Below, one piece after another: positions 53,422 to 60,000 of a stretch of 60,000 nucleotides of DNA; position 1 is the stretch's first letter; every line of letters starts with the position of its first letter. The position numbers were made by a program, and so were the translations under genes. A model generated the notes under the pieces. The model was not told where the DNA came from. It did not search any database and worked only from the letters and a program-made list of their open reading frames with translations. The stretch covers positions 104,001-164,000 of the forward strand of contig CAUYUJ010017657.1 of NCBI GenBank assembly GCA_963575745.1, written 5' to 3'. The stretch is from Prorocentrum cordatum. Its lineage: Eukaryota; Sar; Dinophyceae; Prorocentrales; Prorocentraceae.

Positions 53422-53828
53422 TTTTTCCCGGATAGCTCCTTGGAGAGCTGAGGGCTTCAGAGAAGAAGCCGGCGGTGGGTGGTGAGGGAGACACGCCCAC
53501 CTCCGCCGGTCCACGATTCTCGCAGCAACTCGCCGGAGGTTGCAGCGGGTCCGGGAGCGTGGCTTCCTAGCGTTTCCCAATGCGCGTGGCTCCAGGGTGC
53601 GCGAAGCGCTTCGGCAGAGCCTCGGAAGAGCTTCGGCAGTTCTTCCAGGCTCCTAGGCAGATCTTCCTTGCGCGCTTTGCAGGGCCCCACGCATCGTAAA
53701 AAAGGCCCCTGCAAGCGTCTCATGCGAGGTTTCCAGCGTCCCGCGCATCGCTTCAGGCGGCCTGGCAGAGGTGCCCGTGCTGCGTTCCGCGCTTGGCTTC
53801 GCTATCCGGGTTTTGGACGCTTACAAGT
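53422..53828 (-). mobile_element. B element, full length with both terminal repeats
   Basis: CCCGGATAGC at 53427-53436 and GCTATCCGGG at 53801-53810, head end GGACGCTTACAAGT. This is the best reference copy of B in the window. It encodes no recognisable transposase. Confidence 0.78.
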
Positions 53829-53914
53829 GGACGCTTACAAGTAATTCGTAGAGCTTCCCTGAGCAAGTTATGGCTGGAAGCTTTAGAGTAATTCCGGAGC
53901 GCTGGAGAGCTAGT
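53829..53914 (-). repeat. 14-bp head duplication and D
   Basis: GGACGCTTACAAGT is repeated in tandem immediately after the B head. D follows (AATTCGTAGAGC, with C lost from CTCG). Confidence 0.8.
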
Positions 53915-55157
53915 TGGCAAGACAAATCTCGACGGAACTTTTGGTGACTTTTGGTCGGTTGAAAATTTTGTTCTCGAAATTTGACCACTCGTTAGAGCTC
54001 TAGTATTTTTTCCCGTGATATTCGATCTTATTCCCACTCGCCATCTTGATCTCAGCTCGATCGGGTAGCTTTTACTGCCAAAAAGCACTCTGGCGGGATT
54101 GGCCGTTTCGAGTCATCTTGATACGCGTTATCGGTATTTTGTACTTAACTCGAGCTGTAAAGCAGCCACAGAGCTGGTAAGCACACCTATCGCACTCAGA
54201 ATCATTAGCCGCGTTCGCCTGTTGAATCTAGAGGTCTGAACTCGGTCTGCTAGCCGAGCTAGGTCTGCAAACCTATTGGTGTTATCTGGGTCATCTTAAT
54301 AGACGCCCTCGGTTCTCTGTACTTAACTCGAGCTACAGGACAGCTACAGAGCTGGTAAGCACATCCATCGCATTTAGAATCATTAACCGCGTTCGCCTGT
54401 TGGATCTAGAGGTCTGAAGTCGGTCTGTTAGCCGAGCTAGGTCTGCAAAACTATTGGTATTATTTGGGTCATCTTGATAGACGCCCTCGGTTCTCTGTAC
54501 TTAACTCGAGTTACGGGACAGCTACAGAGCTGCTAAGCACGCCTATCGCATTCAGAATCATTAGGCGCGTTCGCCTGTTGAATCTGGACGTCTGAACTCG
54601 TTCTGCTAGCCGAGCTAGGTCCGCAAACATATTCGTATCATTTTGGTCATCTTCATAGACGCCCTCGGTTTTCTGTACTTAACTTGAGCTCTAGGGCAGC
54701 TACAGAGCTCATAGTCAGAGAGATCGCTTGGGAATCCGCAGGCGCGTTCGTGCGTCGAATCGAGAGCTCTGGACTCGACCTGCTGTCCGAGCTAGGTTCG
54801 CAAAACTATTCGTATTGTTCGAGAGATTCTGAGAAGTGCTCTCGGTATTCCGCACTTAACTCGTGCTGGGGAGGGCTACAGTACTGCTGGTCACGGAAAT
54901 CGATTCTGAGACATCAGACGCGTCTGTCTGTCGAACCCAGAGCTCGGAACTCGGTCTGCTGCTCGAACTGGGTCCGCGAAACTATTGTATTATTGGAGTT
55001 GTTCGTTTTTTTGTTGGAGTCATCTTGAGAGGTCTGAATTCGCTTGGGCTGAAAAACTAGTCGTTCTTGGGATTTTTATTCACATCCCTACGAGTCAGGA
55101 AGCTCTACGAGTCCCCCGGCGGTAACAAAGGTTGACGGTTTACCGCCGGCGCCCAGT
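53915..55157 (-). repeat. T-S-H unit R12
   Basis: 1243 bp, T-c tail (GTAGCTTTTACTGCC), about six S monomers, an H lead-in with CATCCCTACGAGTCAGG instead of ATATACTGTCAGG, and H. Confidence 0.84.
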
Positions 55158-55257
55158 TCCCGGATAGCTCCTTGGAGAGCTGAGGGTAACTCGTAGAGCT
55201 TCCCTTAGCAAGTTATTGCTGGAAGCTTTAGAGTAATTCCGAAGCGCTGGAGAGCTA
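55158..55257 (-). repeat. B tail scrap and D
   Basis: TCCCGGATAGCTCCTTGG to GCTGAGGGT (B), then a complete D starting AACTCGTAGAGC. Confidence 0.8.
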
Positions 55258-56501
55258 GTTGGCAAGAAAAATCTCGACGGAACTTTTGCTGACTTTTGGT
55301 CGGTTGAAAATTTGGTTCTCGAAATTTGACCATTCGTTTGAGCTCTAGTATTTTTTCCCGTGATATTCGATCTTATTCCCGCTCGCCATCTTGATCTCAG
55401 CTCGATCGGGTAGCTTTTACTGCCAAAAAGCACTCTGGCGGGAACGGCCGTTTCGAGTCATCTTGATACGCCTTGTCGGTAGTTTGTACTTAACTCGAGC
55501 TGTAGACCAGCAACAGAGCTGGTAAGCACACCTTTCGCACTCAGAATCATTAACCGCGTTCGCCTGTTGAATCTAGAGGTCTGAACTCGGTCTGCTAGCC
55601 GAGCTAGGTCTGCAAATCTATTGGTATTATTTTGGTAATCTTGATAGACGCCCTCGGTTCTCTGTACTTAACTCGAGCTACAGGACAGCTACAGAGCTGG
55701 TAAGCACATCCATCGCATTTAGAATCATTCATCGCATTCGCTTGTTGGATCTAGAGGTCTGAACTCGGTCTGCTAGCCGAGCTAGGTCTGCAAGCCTACT
55801 TGTATTATTTGGGTCATGTTGATAGACGCCCTCGGTGCTCTGTACCTAACTCGAGTTACAGGACAGCTACAGAGCTGGTAAGCACGCCTATCGCATCCAG
55901 AATCATTAGGCGCGTTTACCTGTCCAATCTAGACGTCTGAACTCGTTCTGCTAGCCGAGCTGGGTCCGCAAAGATATTCGCATCATTTTGGTCATCCTCG
56001 TAGACGCCCTCGGTTTTCTGTACTTAACTCGAGCTCTAGTGCAGCTACAGAGCTCATAATCACAGACATCGATTGGAAATCATCAGACGCGGTCGTGCGT
56101 CGGCTCGAGAGCTCTGGACTCGGCCTGCTGCCCGAGCTAGGTTCGCAAAACTATTCGTATTGTTCGAGTTACTCTAAGAAGTGCTCTCAGTATTCCGCAC
56201 TTAACTCGTGCTGGGGAGGGCTACAGTACTGCTGGTCACGGAAATCGATTCTGAGACATCCGACGCGTCTGTCTGTCGAACCCAGAGCTCGGAACTCAGT
56301 CTGCTGCTCGAACTAGGTTCGCGAAACTATTGTATTATTGGAGTTGTTCGTTTTTTGTTAGAGTCATCTGGAGAGGTCTGAAATCGATTGGGCTGAAAAA
56401 CTAGTCGTTCTTTCGATTTTCTTTCAAATCCCTACGAGTCAGGAAGCTCTACGAGTCCCCCGGCGGTAACAAAGGTTGACGGTTTACCGCCGGCGTCCAG
56501 T
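55258..56501 (-). repeat. T-S-H unit R13, sister of R12
   Basis: 1244 bp against 1243 for R12, with the same S order, the same CATCC/AATCC CTACGAGTCAGG lead-in and the same T-c core, at an offset of about 1344 bp. A tandem duplicate that has since diverged. Confidence 0.85.
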
Positions 56502-56803
56502 TTCAGGTAAGAAGCCGGCGGTGGGTGGTGAGGAGCACACGCCCACCTCCGCCGGTCCACGATCGCCGGAGCAACTCGCCGGAACCGGCAGCGGGTCCGG
56601 GAGCGTGGCTTCCTAGCGTTTCCCAATACGCGTGGCTCCAGGGTGCGCGAAGCGCTCCGGCACAGCTTCGGAAGAGCTTCGGCAGTTCTTCCAGGCTCCC
56701 AGGCAGATCTTCCTTGCGCGCTTTGCAGGGCCCCACGCATCGTAAACGACGCCCCTGCAAGCGTCTCCTGCGAGGTTTCCAGCGTCCCGCGCATCGTTTC
56801 AGG
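56502..56803 (-). mobile_element. B element lacking both ends
   Basis: TTCAGGTAAGAAGCCGGCGG to GTCCCGCGCATCG, then TTTCAGGCG. Neither terminal repeat is present. It sits exactly at the minus-to-plus orientation switch. Confidence 0.75.
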
Positions 56804-58206
56804 CGAACTTGACCTCTGAATGCGACAAGCGGACGCGTCTGATCAGACCGAGTTCAGACCTCTCAATGCGACAGACGGACGTGTCTGATGTCTGCGAATC
56901 GACTCATGTGATTACCAGCCCTGCAGCCCCCCTACAGCCCGAGTTAAGTGCAGAACACCGACAGCATCTCTCAGGATGACTCGAATAATATAATAGTTTT
57001 GCAGGCCTGTTTCGAGCAGCAGACCAACGAACGCGCCTGATGTGTGCAAATCGATTTCTATAGCCCTCCCCCAGAACGAGTTGAGTGCAGAAAATTGAGA
57101 GCACTTTTCACGATGATTCGGACAATACGAATAGTTTCGAGAACCTAGCTCGGGCAGCAGGCCGAGTTCAGAGCTCTCGATACAACAGACAAACGCGCCC
57201 GATAATTCTCAATCGATTTCTGTGACTGTAGGCTCTTTAGCTGCCTACAGCTCGAGTTAAGTACAGAAAATCCTGAGAGCGTTTGTCAAGATAACTCGAA
57301 TAATACGAATAGATTTGCGGACCTAGCTCGGCTAGCAGACCGAGTTAAGACCTCTGGAGTCAAGAGGCAAACGCGCCTGATGATTCTGAGTGCGATAGGT
57401 GTGCTCACCAGCACTGTAGCTGCCCTGCAGCTCGAATTAAGTAAAAAATACCCACCACGCGTATCAAGTTGACTCGAATCATACGAATAGGTTTGCGGAC
57501 CTAGCTCGGCTAGCAGACCGAGTTCAGACCTGTGGATTCAACAGGCGAACGCGCCCGATGATTCTGAGTGCGATAGGTGTGCTTACCAACACTGTAGCTG
57601 CCCTACAGCTCGAGTTAAGTAGAGAATACCGACAACGCGTATCAGGTTAACTCGAATAATACGAATAGATTTGCGGACCTAGCTCGGCTAGCAGACCGAG
57701 TTCAGACCTGTGGATTCAACAGACGAACGCGCCTGCTGATTCTGAAAGCGATAGGTGTGCTTACCAGCACTGTAGCTGCCCTACAGCTCGAGTTGAGTAG
57801 AGAATACCGACAACGCGTATCAAGTTGACTCGAATAATATGAATAGGTTTGCGGACCTAGCTCGGCTAGCAGACCGAGTTCAGACCTATGGTTTCAACAG
57901 GCGAACGCGCCTGATGATTCTGAGTGCGAGAGCTGTGCTTACCAGCTCTGTAGGTGTCCTACAGCTCGAGTTAATTACAAAATACCGACAACGCATATCA
58001 AGATGACTCGAAACGACCGATCCCGCCAGTGTGCTTTTTGGCAGTAGAAGGTACCCGATCGAGCTGAGATCAAGATGGCGAGCGGGAATAAGATCGAATA
58101 TCACGGGAAAAAATACTAGAGCTCTAACGAATGGTCAAATTTTGAGAACATAATTTTCAACTGAGCAAAAGTTGTGAAAAGTTCAGTTCTTTTTTTTCGA
58201 GCCAAC
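56804..58206 (+). repeat. S array and T, plus orientation, no H start
   Basis: Begins AACTTGACCTCTGAATGCG within an S monomer, about seven monomers including four in a row of the TGATTCTGAGTGCGATAGG type, T-c tail ending CGAGCCAACT. Confidence 0.82.
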
Positions 58207-58275
58207 TAGCTCTCCAGCGCGCCGGAATTATTCTTAGCTTCCAGCTATATCTAGCTAAGGGAAGCTCTACGAATT
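58207..58275 (+). repeat. D element
   Basis: AGCTCTCCAGCGCGCCGG to GCTCTACGAATTAC; GAGT is changed to GAAT at the end. Confidence 0.84.
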
Positions 58276-58634
58276 ACCTTTGTTACCGCCGGGGGACTCG
58301 TAGAGATTCCTGACAGAATATAATGTGGGAAGAAATTCCAGAGAACGACTAGTTTTGAGCCCAAGCGATTTCAGACCTCTCAAGATTCCAGACCTTTAGT
58401 TTTTCAGCCCAAGCGATTTTTGTATTTTGAAATGTCAACATGTGGTCGGTTCCCCGAAGTGAACCGATAGTAAAACTTCCTTGGCGGAGCTGAGCTGCTC
58501 TGAGAACAAAGCTTATATGCAAATGCTACGCGTAAAAATCTGCTTTCTCAAAATACATGGTCAAATATCTTTCAAATTTAAACAAAACCGACCAAAAGTC
58601 ATCACATTGTCCGTCCGAGCCGGGTCGACCAACT
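58276..58634 (+). repeat. H missing its first arm, then an F fragment
   Basis: H starts mid-loop at CTTTGTTACCGCCGGGGG, so no hairpin can form. A short S lead follows with CAAGCGATTTCAGACCTC partly repeated as CAAGCGATTTTTG. From about 58430 an F 3' half runs to GGGTCGACCAACT. Confidence 0.76.
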
Positions 58635-59362
58635 GGGCGCCGGCGGTAAACCTTCTTACCGCCGGGAGACTCGTAGAGCTTCCTTGCCATATATTCTGTC
58701 CAAAGAATTGGCAGAGAACGAATAGTTTTTCAGCCCGAGCGCTCATAGCAGACTGATCTCAGGCTTCTAGATACATTTCACTATTGCCCCTTACGATTCC
58801 CTTCCCATTTCTGTGCTGAACAGCTCAGTAGCTCATCTGCAGCACAAGTGAAGCAAGGAAAACCATACCATTTCCAAGAAAGTAGCAGAGTACAAATCGG
58901 TGTTCAGCCCTAGCGCTAATAGCAGACTGAGCGCGGGTGTATAGATACGTTGAAATAGCGCGCATGATGATTATATGCCCAGTTCAATGCCTCAGAGCTC
59001 TCGAGCTCATCTGCACCTCGCGTTCAGCCCAGGAAACGAATTCCATCACAAGAACAAAAAGGATGACTAGTTGTTCGGCGTCTGCGCTCATAACAGACCG
59101 AAGCCAAGCGTCAAGATACTTCAGACTAGTGCGCCTCACGATTTTATTTTAATTTCTGTGCGAGATCCTCAAGCTCATCTGCAGCTCGAGATAAGTCAAG
59201 AAATTCACCATCATTTCGAAAAAAAATAAATACGAATAGTTGTGCGGACCTAGCTCGAGTAGAAGACTGAGTTCAGAGCTCAAGATGCAACAGACGAACT
59301 CGCCTGATGATTCTAAATCGATCCGTGTGCGCACCAGCTCTGTAGCTCTCGAGTTAAGTACT
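58635..59362 (+). repeat. type II higher-order unit, 728 bp
   Basis: Starts with an H hairpin whose loop is shortened by 8 nt (GGTAAACCTTCTTACC) with perfect arms. Four divergent S-like monomers of about 163-174 bp follow, marked by AGCAGACTGATCTCAGGC (58748), AGCAGACTGAGCGCGGG, AACAGACCGAAGCC and AGAAGACTGAGTTCAG. There is no T module. It ends at AAGTACT. Confidence 0.83.
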
Positions 59363-60000
59363 GGGCGCCGGCGGTAAACCGTCAACCTCTCTTACCGCCA
59401 GGAGACTCGTAGAGCTTCCTTGCAATATACTATGTCCAAAGAACTAGCAGAGAACGAGTAGTTTTTCAGCCCGAGCGCTGATAGCAAACTGATCTCAGGC
59501 GCCTAGATACATTTCACGATTGCCCCTGATATTCCCTTCCCATTGTCGTGCTGAGCAGTTCTGTAGCTCATCTGCAGCACGAGTAGAGACAGGAAAATCA
59601 GTACCATTTCCCAGAAAGTAGCAGAGTACGAATCGGTGTTCAGCCCTAGCGCTAATAGCAGACTGAGCGCGGGTGTCTAGGTACTTCTAATAGCGCGCCT
59701 GATGATTCTCTTCCCATTGCAACGCCTAAGAGCTCTCAAGCTCATCTGCACCTCGAGCTCAGTCCAGAAAACAATTCCATCACCAGAAAAAATAGCAGAT
59801 CATGACTAGTTGTCTGGCGTCTGCGCTCATAACAGACCCAAGCCAAGCGTCTAGATACTTCAGGCTAGCGCGCCTCATGATTGGTTTCTGGTTTCTGTGC
59901 CGAAGAGCTCTGAAGCTGATCTGCAGCTCGAGTTAAGTGAAGAAATTCACCATCATTTCGAAAAAGAATCGATCGAATACGAATATGTTGCGACCTAGCT
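59363..60000 (+). repeat. type II higher-order unit, second copy, cut by window end
   Basis: Normal-length H loop, then the same monomer order as the previous unit, about 90 percent alike by eye, until the window ends in the fourth monomer. The H right arm has TTACCGCCAGG. Confidence 0.83.

Noticed and set aside
3600-58100. Numerous 60-150 aa ORFs with LELGPRNYSYCSSHPERC-like or RAADRVQSSGFDRR-like segments
   Set aside because: These are translations of the S monomer on its two strands. They end at random indels and show no conserved start or domain.
3495-59400. Integron attC-like sites or bacterial terminators at the H hairpins
   Set aside because: No integrase, no cassette genes, no U-tract logic, and a eukaryotic intron and LINE context.
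28563-59400. tRNA, 5S rRNA or snRNA genes in the hairpin-rich parts
   Set aside because: No A/B box pair, acceptor stem or known RNA core was found on reading either strand.
56150-60000. Telomere or subtelomere boundary near the right end
   Set aside because: No TTTAGGG-like tract is present; the arrays simply continue to the window edge.

Overview
The window looks like nuclear DNA of a dinoflagellate, made almost entirely of nested repeats. The lineage call is an inference from three things. A helicase C-terminus at 1443-2103 is split by a GC-AG intron of the AG|GC...AG|G kind common in dinoflagellates. Two retroelement fragments carry the VYREGNTRADEL / FDGGxS / TITEAELxA signature that I associate with dinoflagellate LINE RNase H regions. 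The rest consists of satellites and short non-autonomous modules. No rRNA, tRNA, CRISPR array or prokaryotic operon is visible. Nearly all short open frames here are read-through of repeats whose periods are not multiples of three.

The repeat families, as named in this annotation, are as follows. H is a hairpin module: arms CCGGCGGTAA / TTACCGCCGG around a loop of about 14 nt, followed by CTCGTAGAGCTTCC. S is a satellite monomer of about 178 bp. T is a tail module of about 230 bp ending TTGCCAACT; it has three core types, T-a (CGATAGTAATATTCAC), T-b (GGCCTTCAAAGTTAC) and T-c (GGCAGTAAAAGGTAC). F is a unit of about 335 bp that starts with a related hairpin. D (about 70 bp) and E (about 60 bp) are AGCT-rich minielements. 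A (about 325 bp) and B (about 400 bp) are GC-rich elements with 10-bp terminal inverted repeats. H+S(n)+T makes a higher-order unit, about 970 bp in its cleanest form.

Layout. 1-3458: F copies, a TCA microsatellite, an 89-bp tandem array, the helicase fragment and a GC-rich intergenic stretch. 3495-34.3 kb: H-S-T units and F copies mostly in plus orientation, with three LINE fragments on the minus strand. 28.6-36.8 kb: a GC-rich hub of A/B/D/E elements in both orientations. 37.1-56.8 kb: H-S-T and F units in minus orientation. 56.8-60 kb: plus orientation again, ending in a second higher-order repeat of about 728 bp.

The most interesting observation is that all three LINE fragments have the same 3' junction, at TT^ACC on the 3' side of the H hairpin loop, and all lie antisense to H. 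This suggests a LINE lineage (or lineages) that targets this satellite hairpin. Other notable points are compensatory changes in the hairpin stems and in the A/B terminal repeats, module boundaries that almost always follow the trinucleotide ACT, and long MluI-rich perfect palindromes inside A/B elements.
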